NCBI GenBank assembly: GCA_963377175.1 | Contig: CAUJNA010001446.1 | Coordinates: 1,214,422 to 1,278,421 of the forward strand | Direction of reading: 5' to 3' | Origin: Effrenium voratum | Lineage: Eukaryota > Sar > Dinophyceae > Suessiales > Symbiodiniaceae | Length of the DNA: 64,000 nt | Shown here: positions 10,644 to 24,968 of the stretch, in pieces | Position numbering within the stretch: the first letter of the stretch is position 1 | Layout of the letters: each line of letters starts with the position of its first letter | Translations under genes and position numbers: made by a program | The notes under the pieces: model-generated | Databases searched by the model: none | Seen by the model: the letters and a program-made list of their open reading frames with translations, nothing else | Told to the model about the DNA's origin: nothing

Positions 10644-12120
10644 CTCCTTTTTTATTTACTTGCAACAGCAGCACCCCCCCCCATTAGTAAAGCCAGCACC
10701 CTCTTATTAATCTACCATGTTTGATGCCATGCTTTTGCACACCAGCTCCTTTTTTACTTCAACAGCAGCACCCCTCCCATTGATGAGGCCAGCACCATCT
10801 ACAATGCTTGATGCCCTGCTTTTACACACCAGCTCCATTTTTTGACTTGCAACAGCAGCACCACCACCATTATTGAAGCTAGACCCATCTACTATGTTTG
10901 ATGCCACACCAGCTCCGTTTTTTACTTGCAACAGCCCCCCCCATTATTAAAGCCAGCCTTCCCCCCCTATTAATCTACCATGGTTGATGCCCTGCTTTTG
11001 CACCCCCCCATTAGTAAAACCAGCACCCCCCCTATTAACCTACCATGGTTGATGCCCTGCTTTTGCACACCAGCTCCTTTTTTTACCTGCAACAGCAGCA
11101 CCCCCCCCATTAGTAACGCCAGCACCCCCTTATTAATCTACCATGTTTGATGCCCTGCTTTTGCACCCCAGCTCCTTTTTGTACTTCAACAGCAGCACCC
11201 CTCCCATTGATGAGGCCAGCACCATCTACAATGCTTGATGCCCTGCTTACAGCAGCACCCCCCCATTAGTAAAGCCAGCACCCCCCTATTAATCTACCAT
11301 GTTTGATGCCCTGCTTTTGCACCACCCCCATTAGTAAAGCCAGCACCCCCCTATTAATCTACCATGTTTGATGCCCTGCTTTTGCACACCGGCTCCTTTT
11401 TTTTACCTGCAACAGCAGCACCCCCCCATTAGTAAAGCCAGCACCACCCTATTAATCTACCATGTTTGATGCCCTGCTTTTGCACCCCACCATTAGTAAA
11501 AAGCACACCCCCCTATAATCTACCATGTTATGCCAAGCTTGTTTGGCACAAACCAGCTCCTTTGCTTAAATTTCTTGCAACAGCAGCACCTCCCCATTAG
11601 TACACCCCCTTATTAATCTAACATGTTTGATGCCCTGCTTTTGATGCCCTGCTTTTGTACAGCAGCTCCTTTTTTATTTACTTGCAACAGCAGCACCCCC
11701 CCCATTAGTAAAGCCAGCACCCCCTTATTAATCTACCATGTTTGATGCCATGCTTTTGCACACCAGCTCCTTTTTTACTTCAACAGCAGCACCCCTCCCA
11801 TTGATGAGGCCAGCACCATCTACAATGCTTGATGCCCTGCTTTTACACACCAGCTCCATTTTTTGACTTGCAACAGCAGCACCACCACCATTATTGAAGC
11901 TAGACCCATCTACTATGTTTGATGCCACACCAGCTCCGTTTTTTACTTGCAACAGCCCCCCCCATTATTAAAGCCAGCCTTCCCCCCCTATTAATCTACC
12001 ATGGTTGATGCCCTGCTTTTGCACCCCCCCATTAGTAAAACCAGCACCCCCCCTATTAATCTACCATGGTTGATGCCCTGCTTTTGCACACCAGCTCCTT
12101 TTTTTACCTGCAACAGCAGC
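10644..12120. repeat. About 1,021-bp tandem duplication beside the gap
   Basis: Sequence from 10,644 to about 11,100 recurs almost unchanged from about 11,665 to 12,120, including an identical 74-codon open stretch. It starts at the N gap, so it could be a true duplication or an assembly artefact. Confidence 0.7.
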
Positions 12121-14275
12121 ACCCCCCCATTAGTAAAGCCAGCACCACCCTATTAATCTACCATGTTTGATGCCCTGCTTTTGCACCCCCCCCCATTAGT
12201 AAAGCCAGCAGCCCCCTATTAATCTACCATGGTTGATGCCATGCTGTTGCACACCAGCTCCTTTCTTAAATTTCTTGCAACAGCAGCACATCCCCATTAG
12301 TAAAGCCAGCACCCCCTTATTTATCTAACATGTTTGATGCCCTGCTTTTGATGCCCCCCCATCAGTAAAGCCAGCACCCCCCTATTATTCTACCATGGTT
12401 GATGCCATTCTTTTGCACACCAGCTCCTTTCTTAAATTTCTTGCAACAGCAGCACATCCCCATTAGTAAAGCCAGCACCCCCTTATTAATCTAACATGTT
12501 TGATGCCCTGCTTTTGCACCCCCCCATCAGTAAAGCCAGCACCCCCCTATTAATCTACCATGCTTGATGCCATTCTTTTGCACACCAGCTCCTTTCTTAA
12601 ATTCCTTGCAACAGCAGCACCTCCCCATTAGTAAAGCCAGCCTTCCCCCCCTTATTAATCTACCATGGTTGATGCCCTGCTTTTGTACACCAGCTCCTTT
12701 TTTATTTACTTGCAACAGCAGCACCCCCCCCATTAGTAAAGCCAGCCTTCCCCCCCTATTAATCTACCATGGTTGATGCCATGCGTTTGCACACCAGCTC
12801 CTTTCTTAAATTTCTTGCAACAGCAGCACCTCCCCATTACTAAAGCCAGCACCCCCTTATTAATCTAACATGTTTGATGCCCTGCTTTTGATGCCCTGCT
12901 TTTGTACAGCAGCTACTTTTTTTTATTATTTACACTTGCAACACAGCACCCACCCCCCCCCATTAGTATAGCCAGACCCCCTTATTAATCGACCATGTTT
13001 GATGCCCTGCTTTTGGCACACCAGTCCTCAGTCTTTTTTACTTCAACAGCACAACCCCTCCCATTGATGAGAACCCAGCACCATCTCCAACGCCCGAACC
13101 GCTGCTTTGCACACCAGCTCCAATTTTTGACTTGCAAACACAACAGCAGCACCACACCATTATTGAAGCTAGACCCATCTAACCATGTGTGATGCCAACA
13201 CCAGCTCCGTTTTTAACTTGCTACACCCCCCCCCCCATATTACAAGCCAGCCTTCCCCCCCCCTATTAATCTACCAGGTTTATGCCCTGCTTTGGTACAC
13301 CAGCTTCCTTTTTTTTTATCTACTGCTCAGCACAACCCCCCCCCCATTTAGTAATAGGCCAACCTTCCCACCCCTTATAAATCTATCCATGGTTGATGCA
13401 CATGCGTTTGCACACTCAGCTCCTTTCTTAAATTTCTTGCCAACAGCAGCACTCCCCATTGCTAAACCAACACCCACTTATTAAATCCTAACATTTGATG
13501 CCCTGCTTTTCATGCCCTGCTTTTGTACAGCAGCTCCTTTTTTATTTACTTTCAACAGCAGTCACCCCCCCCCCCATTAGTAAAGCCAGCACCCCCTTAT
13601 TAATCTACCATGTTTGATGCCCTGCTTTTGCACACCAGCTCCTTTTTGTACTTCAACAGCAGCACCCCTCCCATATGAGGCCAGCACCATCTACAATGCT
13701 TGATGCCCTGCTTTTGCACACCAGCATTTTTTGACTTGCAACAGCAACAGCAGCACCACCACCATTATTGAAGCTAGACCCATCTACCATGTTTGATGCC
13801 ACACCAGCTCCGTTTTTACTTGCAACAGCTTCCCCCATTATTAAAGCCAGCCTTCCCCCCCATATTAATCTACCATGGTTGATGCCTTGCTTTTGCACAC
13901 CAGCTCCTTGTCTATTTTCCTGCAAAACAGCAGCACCCCCCCATTAATTAGTAAAGCCAGCCCGCCTATTAATCTACAATGTTTCATCCCCTGCTTTTGC
14001 ACACCAGCTCATTTGTTTTTACTTGCAACAGCAGCACCCCCCCCATTAGTAAAGCTAGCCCCCCCTCCTATTAATCTACCGTGGTGGTTGATGCCCTGCT
14101 TTTGCACATCAGCTCCCTTTCTTACTTGCAACAGCACCACCCCTCCCATTGATGAGGCCAGCACCATCTACAATGCTTGATGCCCTGTTTTGCACACCAG
14201 CTCCATTTTTGGACTTGCAACAGCAGCACCACCCCCACTATTGAAGCTAGACCCATCTACCATGTTTGATGCCAC

Positions 14276-16072
14276 GCGACGTGACGTGACGTGACGTGAC
14301 GGGACGGGACGGGACGTACGTGACGGGACGGGACGGGACGTACGTGACGGGACGGGACGGAGCGGGACGTACGTGACGGGACGGGACGGGACGTACGTGA
14401 CGGGACGGGACGGACGTGACGGGACGGGACGGGACGGGACGTACGCGACGGGACGGGACGGGACGTACGTGACGTGACGAACGGGGGGGACCCTGACTAC
14501 GTGGACGGACGGGGCGGGACGTACGTGACGGACGGGACGGACGTAACGTGACAGGACGGGACGGCACGGACGGGACCGCGGACCTACGTGACGGGAGGGA
14601 CGGAACGGACCCGTACGTGACGAACGGGACGAACCGGGACGGGACGAACGTGACGGACCGGACGCAACGTGACGGGACGGACTACGGGACGTACGTGACG
14701 GGACGTACGGACGGGACTACTATGACGGGACGGGACGCGGCACGGGACGGGACGTACGTGACGGGACGGGACGGGACGGGACGTACGTGACGGGACGGGA
14801 CGTACGTGACGGGACGGGACGAGACGGGACGGGACGGGACGTACGTGACGGGACGGGACGGGACGGGACGTACGTGACGTGACGGGACGTGACGTACGTG
14901 ACGGGACGGGACGGGGCGGGACGTACGTGACGGGACGGGACGGGACGTACGTGACGGGACGGGACGCGGCACGGCACGGGACGGGACGTACGTGACGGGA
15001 CGGGACGGGACGGGACGGGACGTGACGTGACGGGACGGGACGGGACGTACGTGACGGGACGCGGCACGGGACGGAACGTACGTGACGGGACGGGACGGGA
15101 CGGGACGCACGTGACGGGACGGGACGGGACGGGACGTACGTGACGGGACGGGACGGGACGTACGGGACGGGACGTACGTGACGGGACGGGACGTACGTGA
15201 CGGGACGGGACGGGACGTACGTGACGTGACGGGACGGGACGTACGTGACGGGACGGGACGGGACGGGACGGGCCGGAACGGGACGTACGTGACGTGACGG
15301 GACGGGACGTGACGTACGTGACGGGACGGGACGGGGCGGGACGTACGTGACGGGACGGGACGGGACGTACGTGACGGGACGGGACGCGGCACGGGACGGG
15401 ACGGGACGTACGTGACGGGACGGGACGGGACGGGACGTACGGGACGGGACGGGACGGGACGGGACGTACGTGACGGGACGGGACGTGACGTACGTGACGG
15501 GACGGGACGGGACGTACGTGACGGGACGGGACGGGACAAGACGTACGTGACGGGACGGGACGTACGTGACGTGACGGGACGGGACGTGACGTGCGTGACG
15601 GGACGGGACGGGGCGGGACGTACGTGACGGGACGGGACGGGACGTACGTGACGGGACGGGACGCGGCACGGGACGGGACGGGACGCGGCACGGGACGGGA
15701 CGTACGTGACGGGACGGGACGGGACGGGACGTACGGGACGGGACGGGACGGGACGTACGTGACGGGACGGGACGGGACAAGACGTACGTGACGGGACGTG
15801 ACGTACGTGACGGGACGTGACGTACGTGACGGGACGGGACGGGACGTACGTGACGGGACGGGACGTGACGGGACGGGACGTACGTGACGGGACGGGACGG
15901 GGCGGGACGCACGTGACGGGACGGGACGGGACGCACGTGACGGGACGGGACGGGACGGACGGGACGGGACGTACGTGACGGGACGGGACGGGACAAGACG
16001 TACGTGACGGGACGGGACGTACGTGACGGGACGGGACGGGACGTACGTGACGGGACGGGACGGGACGGGACG
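14276..16072. repeat. GGGAC pentamer array with CGTACGTGAC spacers
   Basis: About 1.8 kb is built of GGGAC/TGAC pentamers, with the palindrome ACGTACGT recurring every 15-40 bp. Higher-order variants (GCGGCACGGGAC, GGGGCGGGAC, GGGACAAGAC) recur in blocks. Because no stop codon can form, long Arg/Pro/Val/Ser open frames appear on the minus strand in all phases; I do not regard these as genes. The array sits inside the left subterminal array, whose units resume at about 16,100. Confidence 0.9.
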
Positions 16073-16856
16073 TGAACACCTGCGACAGAACCCCCCAAAT
16101 ACCGAAGCCAGCACCCTGCAGTTATGGAAGCCAGCAGCCCCCATTAATCTACCGTATCTGATGCCCTGCTTTTTTGCACACCAGCTCCTTTTTTACCTGC
16201 AACAGCAGCACCCCACCATTGCTGGCAGCCAGCACCCCCCAAGTAATCCAGTAATCCGTCCTGCTTCTGCATACCAGCTCCTTCTCTACTTGCAACAGCA
16301 GCACCCACTGCTGAAGCCAACACCCCCCTGTTTATCTACCCTGCTGCGTTGTTCGACTGCCTCAGCAGCACCCAGCGCCTCTTTTTTTTGCAGCTGGCAG
16401 CTCAGCTCAGTGCAAGTGAGACGGGGTGAGACAGTGAGACCTTCCTGGCCTACCCAGCCTACCTCACGCTTTGCTCTTCGGTCCTGGCGGGACGGGCTGG
16501 TTTCGTTTGTTTTGTTGGTTAAGGCTGCGTGCCTGCCTCCTCACTTTCCTTTCCTTCCTCCTTTCTTTCCTCCTTTCTTTCCTTCTTTCTTTCCTTCTTT
16601 CTTTTCTCTTATCTTTGCTTTTCGTTGGCAAGAGACTTAAATTTCTAAGCCACCTTCAGTGGTCTAATTAGTTATAGTTAGCTCCCTGCTTAAAAAAAAA
16701 GATACTATTTACACAGCTGCGCCCCCAAAATTTAAGTCTCTTGCTCACATCCTCTAGCCTCTCCTTTCCTTCATTGCCAGGTGCCCTCACTCCTTCCACC
16801 AGGTGCAGGCCCCCTTCCTCCCCAGGCGCTCCCCCGTCCATCTAGCCTGCTTCCTT
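16073..16856. other. Array remnant, pyrimidine tract and transposase 3' flank
   Basis: Degenerate left-array units (to about 16,350) are followed by a TTCC/CTTT pyrimidine tract (about 16,540-16,620) and AT-rich sequence. The sequence TTAAATTTCTAAG near 16,637 and AAATTTAAGTC near 16,728 form a loose inverted pair. The transposase stop codon lies at its right edge. I see no gene. Confidence 0.5.
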
Positions 16857-19283
16857 TCATCCGTCAGGCATGACCAAGCCTCGCCTTGTGCTCTCCTTCT
16901 TGAGCCAGTAGCGGATGCACTTGTTGACATCGCACCTCAAGCACCCGCTCCTATACCTGCAAGATCCGCAGATCTTGAAGTCAGCCTCCCTCACATGGGC
17001 AATGTTTCTCCTTGCCTCTTCAGGCAGGTCTTCCACCCTGAGAGGCCTGTTCTCGTTGACAAGCTCGTGGGCCTCTTTCTGCAGCTCTGTCAGGGCCTCC
17101 CCCTTCTCAAGCCTCTGCAGGGCCTGTGCTGCAAGCTTTTCCCTAGCCAGCTTTGCCTTCTCCCCGTCCTTCTCAAGCTTCTTCCAGTGCTTGTCCTCCT
17201 CGTCCAGCCTCTTCTTCTTCTCCTCTTGGAGCTGCTTGCTGAGTAAGGCCAGCTTCTCCTGCCAGTTCTGTCTCAGCCTCATCGGCCACGCTGCGCCTCC
17301 CAGACCATGGCCTAAGATCTGCTCCACGACCTCCTTCTCCATGTAGGCCAAGACAAACATGGCGCAACTCCATTCTCCTTCTGGCTGCCTCACAACACTA
17401 TTCTCCCGCTCCAGGCTCATCTCCTCCCCAACCCACCACCTCAAAAAGCTCTCCGCCACCTCCTTGCACGCTTGATGGAGCTGTACAAGGGTATCGTAGT
17501 ACCTCACCTCCTGCTTCTCACAGCTTCTCCTGTCCACCACAAGCAGGGTGTAGTGGGAGCCTTTGCAGATTGGGAGTAAGAAGAGTTTCCTCCCTTCAAG
17601 CTCTGCGTCCAGCCTTCGTAGCAACTCCTTCTCCTGGGGGTCCTGCTGGTGCAGGTAGTGCAGGTGCCACGCCTCCACTAGCAAGGGGCTGACCATGTGA
17701 ACATCCGCCAACTCCACCAGCTCTGCGTCCCCTGCCAGCCACCTCAACAAGAGCCATCCCATTCCCAGAACCTGGTCCAAGAACCCTCCTGCTGGGATTG
17801 CCTTCTTGTCCACCACCTCAATGTCCTCCTGGGCGTGCATAAAAAGCCTCTCCTCAGACAGCATGCCCAGCTGCACCAGTATGGAGTGCTTGATTTGTCT
17901 GCTCAAAGACATTTGCCTCCACCTCCACATCCCCTTCCTCTCTTCTTCTGGCGCTAGCTTGATGAGGTGCTCCATCTTCACGTGGACCGCTCCCTTTGCA
18001 GTCTTCATTTTTACTTCCTCTCCCTGCACTTCGATCTTGCCCTGGCAGCCATACATAGCAACTCCTGCCTTCTCCTTGCACACCCTCCACGTGCCTGGTG
18101 GTGCGGGCGGTAGACTCGGCCCAAACGCTGGCTGTTCCTCCTCGTCCTCCGCTGGTGGCGGTGTGCTTGGGGGCGGCAGCGGTGGCAGCTCCTTCTGGCC
18201 TGGCTTGCTTGAAGGCTGGCCACTTTTCTTGGCCTTGGAGGCGACTGCCTTCTGAAGCGCCTTCTTCAAGACCTGCTTCTTCACTTTCTTGGCCAGTGAC
18301 AGTGTCTTGCCCTTCTTCTTACTTTGGGCTGCCTTCTTGCCTGCCGCTGGAACAAGCCTTCTCATCATCTCATCCCTGCTTGTCTTCTGCAGCTTCGACT
18401 TGACTTCCTCCTTCTCTTCTGCTGTCAAGGCTGTCTTCTTCCTCACTTCTGCTCTCTTCTTCCTCTTCTCCCGTCTCCTCTTGGCCAAATCCTTTTGCTC
18501 CGCAGACTCCTTCCTGCCTCTCAGCCAGGCCAGCCTCCTCAGCTCTGGGCTCAGCTGGAGGCTTGCTGCCTGAGCCCAGTCAGGGTCATCTAGGCAATCA
18601 AGCACAGGCTCCTCCTCCTCCTCCTCCCCCTGTTCATTTGAGCCTTCCAAGTATGACCACTCCGCCAAGTCGGCAACCTCTGTAGCACCTGCAGCCTTTT
18701 CCCACCTCGGCACTTCTATGACTCCATCCTCCCTCAGCCAGGACGCCCTCTGCTTCAGCCATCCGTGAGGGATCCTGCTCGAGCCAAGCGGCATCCCTTC
18801 TGCCCACTCTTCCTCCACCCACTCCATTCTGCTTGTCTCCAGGTTTGGCCTCACCGCCAGCCAGCCATTCCTTCTCAAACCTTTCAGCACCCACCACCTC
18901 TCCTCATTCCGCTTCATCATCTCCTCCATGCAGTGGTGCAAAGCCAGACAAATGTCCTCCACCTGAGCTTTATAGATGTCTCCACTTCCCCCACGCCTCA
19001 GCTTCTCCTGCCCCTTCCAGACAAGGTCGCCCATCTCCTTCCTCATCAATGCCTTGAAGGCTGCACTGAAATCAGTGTCCGTCAGTTGCAGCTGGGCGGT
19101 CATCTTGGCTGCGATGATGGACTGAACCTGGTGGCCTAGCCTCAGCTGCCTCACAACGTCCGGTGAGAATGCAGCCGCCAAGCTGTCTCGTTGCCACAAC
19201 GTGAGCGGGAAGCTCTTGGCCTGCTCCCTTACTGACCAGGCCATGATCACAGCGTCCACATTGCTGGACGGCTGTGACATCAC
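16857..19283 (-). CDS. Transposase C-terminal half with Ulp1-like (C48) protease
   Basis: 808 codons. Residues about 1-85 continue a DDE-type transposase: IIAAKMTAQLQLTDTDFSAAFK matches the end of DDE_1/pogo cores, where LQPLDxxxFxPFK is usual, so Asp at 69 or 71 is a candidate catalytic residue. An acidic patch (219-225), a Lys/Arg-rich tract (266-350, likely nuclear signal), a Pro-rich stretch and a small beta-rich segment (397-443) follow. About 500-660 is a Ulp1-like cysteine protease: His 577 (GSHYTLLVVD), Asp 597 (YYDTL), Gln 633 and Cys 640 (GEWSC). A long coiled coil (670-760) leads to a Cys cluster (C772, C775, C781, C784, C789) in KICGSCRYRSGCLRC. The frame begins after a stop at 19,310 and overlaps the upstream 708-codon frame, so the two likely form one protein through a +1 shift or a one-base error. 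SUMO-type proteases are known fused to, or carried by, several eukaryotic transposon groups. Confidence 0.75.
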   Translation of the reverse strand: MMSQPSSNVDAVIMAWSVREQAKSFPLTLWQRDSLAAAFSPDVVRQLRLGHQVQSIIAAKMTAQLQLTDTDFSAAFKALMRKEMGDLVWKGQEKLRRGGSGDIYKAQVEDICLALHHCMEEMMKRNEERWWVLKGLRRNGWLAVRPNLETSRMEWVEEEWAEGMPLGSSRIPHGWLKQRASWLREDGVIEVPRWEKAAGATEVADLAEWSYLEGSNEQGEEEEEEPVLDCLDDPDWAQAASLQLSPELRRLAWLRGRKESAEQKDLAKRRREKRKKRAEVRKKTALTAEEKEEVKSKLQKTSRDEMMRRLVPAAGKKAAQSKKKGKTLSLAKKVKKQVLKKALQKAVASKAKKSGQPSSKPGQKELPPLPPPSTPPPAEDEEEQPAFGPSLPPAPPGTWRVCKEKAGVAMYGCQGKIEVQGEEVKMKTAKGAVHVKMEHLIKLAPEEERKGMWRWRQMSLSRQIKHSILVQLGMLSEERLFMHAQEDIEVVDKKAIPAGGFLDQVLGMGWLLLRWLAGDAELVELADVHMVSPLLVEAWHLHYLHQQDPQEKELLRRLDAELEGRKLFLLPICKGSHYTLLVVDRRSCEKQEVRYYDTLVQLHQACKEVAESFLRWWVGEEMSLERENSVVRQPEGEWSCAMFVLAYMEKEVVEQILGHGLGGAAWPMRLRQNWQEKLALLSKQLQEEKKKRLDEEDKHWKKLEKDGEKAKLAREKLAAQALQRLEKGEALTELQKEAHELVNENRPLRVEDLPEEARRNIAHVREADFKICGSCRYRSGCLRCDVNKCIRYWLKKESTRRGLVMPDG

Positions 19284-19284
19284 C

Positions 19285-21411
<2,127 letters not shown>

Positions 21412-22100
21412 CGACCTCAGGCCTTGAGGGGCTCAGGGTGTCCAGGATCCAAAGTGGGGCCCTTGCCTTGTTTAAAAGTTTCCTTGTGTCCTCTCCCCTT
21501 GTCCTCCTCCTGAACGCAAGTGTGATGGCCTCGATCCTCAGGTGCTGTCCTTGGCTGGCAAGGCTTCATGACCCCCCCCCCTTTTATTGGTCCCTTTTTT
21601 TTGACAAGGTGCCTACATCCTGCCTCATCTCCTCCAAAAAAGCGATGTTGGTGTCCAGGAGGGGGTGCCTTAGTTAGAAGGGTTTCAAGTTTTCCCTACA
21701 AGTTTCCCCCTTCAGTTAAACTAGTTTACAAACACCTGCAAGTGGACAACCTTTGAAACCAAAAGGGAACTAAAAGTTTACCCTACCAGATTTTAGCTAA
21801 GCCACCTTTCAAACACCTGCAAGTTGTCAACCTTAGCCAAGAAGACCTCCTCGGGCAGCCTCCCTTCCTCAGTCCTTGGCAAAGTGACTCTTCCCTTTTC
21901 TTCCCTTTCCCTGACTGCCAGGTGTCCCTTTGTTTCCCCTCTTCCTAACCATTTTCCATTTTCTTCCCTTTTCTGACTGGTTTCCATAGTTTCCCTGTTT
22001 CTGACCAAAGCTCTGCCCCTCCACCCTCTCTGCCACCGCCTCTGCCCAAAGCTCGAGCATGGCCATGGTGCCTGGGCAGAGGCAAACCTTACCTTTCCTC
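21412..22100. other. Upstream flank of the transposase
   Basis: A mostly pyrimidine-rich plus strand with short inverted segments such as AAACACCTGCAAGT (twice, about 21,731 and 21,811) next to TAGCTAAG and GCCACCTTTC. I see no firm gene. It should contain the transposase promoter, but no recognisable element stands out. Confidence 0.3.
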
Positions 22101-22129
22101 TTTCCTAAACCTAAACTAGCCAAAGGTGC

Positions 22130-22760
22130 ACAGGTGAGACCACCTTCTCACCTGGCTGCACTGGCCTCGCTCCTTCACTGTGGCAGCATAGATGAGCTCC
22201 CTGGCCTCCCTCACTCCTTGGCAAAAGCTCTGAATCCCGCCCTGCAACCTCTCCACTTTGCTCCAGCCAAGACACCAACTGACCAGGACCTCACCTCCCT
22301 GGGCACTTTCTTCAAGAAGTTCAGCTGCTCTTCCCAACCTCATGCAAACACTTGTTTTTTCTCTCCTTTTCCTGCTAAAAATTCTCTGTCAAGCTGCTGC
22401 CAGATGCCCTGGCCAACCTCACCTCTATCTCCTGCAGCTTCTGGTAGATGGCCTTCAACCTCAACTTGCAAAGCCTACCTCTACCAAGGCCAGCTTGCAT
22501 GCCTTCTTCAGTCAAGGCTCAAGACTTGCTCTCCCTGATGCGTTGTCCCCTCCACCTTCTCTTTCTTGCCCACCTTCTCCACAGCCTGACCCAGCCTCAG
22601 ATCATGCAGTTTGAGAACAAACCTCCCTTCACCTTTCAGTCCAAGCCTCAAGTACCCAACCACCAGTGCCAAGCACATTGGCACTACCTTCTCCATGACC
22701 TCAGCTCTCCTCCAATCTTACACTTCAAACTCGATCCCTCAGCAAATGCTGGCAAAACGA
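22130..22760 (-). CDS. Possible divergent third copy of the membrane-protein gene (exons)
   Basis: Several minus-strand pieces look coding. About 22,700-22,625: AEVMEKVVPMCLALVVGYLR, a likely membrane helix, followed by CTGAAAG/GTGAAG. About 22,615-22,510: FVLKLHDLRLGQAVEKVGKK. About 22,455-22,400: KAIYQKLQEIEVRLARAS. About 22,240-22,150: EARELIYAATVKERGQCSQ, ending in a strong CAG/GTGAGA donor. The order (membrane helix, then a Leu/His-rich exon) mirrors the duplicated gene at 25-33 kb, but identity is low. These could instead be upstream exons of the transposase. I could not assemble a full ORF. Confidence 0.35.
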
Positions 22761-22925
22761 TCTCCCTTGCTGTCAAGCCGCTTGACCTTGCCTTAAACTG
22801 TGCGCCCTCTGCTAAACAGCTGCGGCTGTCTCAAACCTCACCTCTTCCCTCAACTCCTGTCTCTTCCCTTCAGGCCACCCCCCCTTGCCTGGGGAACTTG
22901 ATCCCATAGAAGGAAGTGTGGCCCT

Positions 22926-23300
22926 GGATCTATTTCAGTAGGATCCTTTGATGTACACCGAGTGGATGTGCTGATCAAAGGATGTCCCTGGTAAATAGTC
23001 TTGCAAATAGCATACCACAGAAAGATGTACACCGATGGATGTACTGATCACAGGATGTTTCTGGTGGATTGGCTTGTGCGTAATATGACAGGTGCAGTGG
23101 ATCTATTTCAGCAGGATCCTTTGAAGTACACCGAATGGATGTACTGATCACAGGATGTTTCTGGTGGATTGGCTTGTGCATAATATGACAGGTGCAGTGG
23201 ATCTATTTCAGCAGGATCCTTTGATGTACACCGAATGGATGTACTGATCACAGGATGTTTCTGGTGGATTGGCTTGTGCAGAATATGACAGGTGCAGTGG
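22926..23300. repeat. 100-bp tandem repeat
   Basis: Units starting GGATCTATTTCAG begin at 23,099 and 23,199, exactly 100 bp apart. Each carries TGTACACCGAATGGATGTAC and GGTGGATTGGCTTGTGCA. A diverged first unit starts at 22,926 and a partial one near 23,026. The repeat ends abruptly at about 23,300. Confidence 0.85.
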
Positions 23301-23479
23301 AACAAGCTGGGCTACTAAACCAAAGATTTCTTGGCATATCTTTGTTTCAACAAACAAGTTATGAAGTTCACAAAAAGTACCCACCTTCAAGCCCCCTCTC
23401 CCAGCTAATAACCACAGCCCCCCCCTGGTTAATCAAGTGGGTTGCCTGCCCCCCTTGCCCAAACACTTTCTTTTGAAAG

Positions 23480-24830
23480 CCCCCCCCCTTGACTCAAAGC
23501 CCTGAAAGAACACCCAACTAAGCAAACCACAAGTTTCAACCCCCCCACTAAATGCCACCCCTCCACCAAAAGTCCTCAATCCCAACCAGAAGTTTCAACC
23601 CTCTTGCAAAAAATCTTCATAAATCCTACACAAGAAAAGAAACCCAAAAGTTTCAACCCCACCAAAAGGGAACCCACCCCATGCCAAACTACCCTTCAAA
23701 CCTCAAATCCTACATGTCTCATCTGCCCCACCTACACAAATCCTAAAGCAACGTTTCCTGACCCTCCCCTTTTCAGGCAACATACACCCAGAAACAAAAA
23801 AACCCAAGCCCTCAACCCTCAAATCCTGAAAGCCTCTTGGACCCCTAAAGCCTCAACCTCTCCTACCCTCAACCCTCAAACATCTACCACTGAAAGCCTC
23901 ACCTCCTCCTACCCTCAGCCCTCAAACCTCTACTCCTACAAGCCTCAACCCCTCCTACCCTCAAACCTCATGAAAGCCTCAGCCCCTCCTACCCTCAACC
24001 CTGGAAGCCTCAACCCTCAACCCTCAAATCCTGAAAGCCTCTTGGGCCCCTAAAGCCTCAACCTCTCCTACCCTCAACCCTCAAACATCTACCACTGAAA
24101 GCCTCACCTCCTCCTACCCTCAGCCCTCAAACCTCTACTCCTAAAAGCCTCAACCCCTCCTACCCTCAAACCTCTGCCCATGAAAGCCTCAACTCCTCCT
24201 ACCCTCAACCCTGAAAGCCTCAACCCTCAACCCTCAAATCCTGAAAGCCTCTTGGGCCCCTAAAGCCTCAACCCCTCCTACCCTCAACCCTCAAAAATCC
24301 TGAAAGCCACAACTCCTCCTACCCTTGACTCATGAAAGGCCTCAACCTCATCCTACCCTCTGGCTCAACCCTCATACCTCTACCCCTGGAGAGCCTCATA
24401 AGGCCTACATCAACCTGAAGCCTCAACCCTCAACCCTCAAATCCTGAAAGCCCCTTGGGCCCCTAAAGCCTCAACCCCTCCTGCCCTCAACCCTCAAAAA
24501 TCCTGAAAGCCTCAACTCCTCCTACCTGTACTCATGAAAGCCTCAACTCCTCCTACCCCTCCTGGCCTCAACCCTCAAACCTCTACCCCTGAGAGCCTCA
24601 ACCCCTCCTACCCTCAACCCTGAAAGCCTCAACCCCTCCTACCCTCAACCCTCAAACATCCTAAAAGCATCAACTCCTCCTAAACCTCAACTCCATGAAA
24701 GCCTCAAGCCCTCCTATACCAAAAGGCCTCAGTCCTACATAAGCAAACCACCCCCAAACGTTTCAACCCCCAACCCCAAGCAACCGCCCTCCTCAGCCTT
24801 TTTTTCCACTCACTGAAGAGGTAAAATGTA
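23480..24830. repeat. CCTCAA-rich minisatellite block 1
   Basis: Degenerate units of 40-60 bp combine CTCCTACCCTCAACCCTCAAA, CTGAAAGCCTCAAC and CTTGGGCCCCTAAAG. On the minus strand the motif is TTGAGG/TTGAGGG. I see no exon here with confidence. Confidence 0.8.
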
Positions 24831-24968
24831 TTTGGGCAGTGCCCGGCCCCTGACCAAAACCCAGGATGGACTTACCTGTCCTGCAATTAGCCAACCTACC
24901 CTGTTTCAAGCTGAAGGGGTACCTTCTTTGCACCTTCCTGGGCTTTGGCTGGCCTCACCTCCCCTCAC

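Larger units (their letters stand above)
9530..14275. repeat. Left subterminal array (CCCCCCTATTAATCTACC units)
   Basis: Two blocks alternate. A block of about 66 bp contains CCCCCCATTAGTAAAGCCAG, CACCCCCCTATTAATCTACC and TTGATGCCCTGCTTTTGCA. A block of about 33 bp contains CACCAGCTCC, a T-run and GCAACAGCAGCACC. Units are either the first block alone or both. 12.9-13.6 kb is much more indel-ridden than the rest. The core CTATTAATC motif recurs at the right end of the element and resembles the inner end of the inverted repeat, suggesting subterminal transposase-binding repeats. I see no gene here. Confidence 0.85.

Noticed and set aside
9530..14275. CRISPR-like array of repeats and spacers in the left array
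   Set aside because: Units abut without unique spacers, vary in length and sit in a eukaryotic transposon; no cas genes are present.
14584..16144. Three overlapping minus-strand frames of 465-504 codons (Ser-Arg-Pro-Val repeats)
   Set aside because: They arise because the GGGAC pentamer array cannot contain stop codons in these frames. All phases are open and none has domain sense.
16803..18593. Plus-strand Ser/Leu-rich frames across the protease gene
   Set aside because: They are antisense shadows of the Lys/Glu-rich minus-strand coding sequence.
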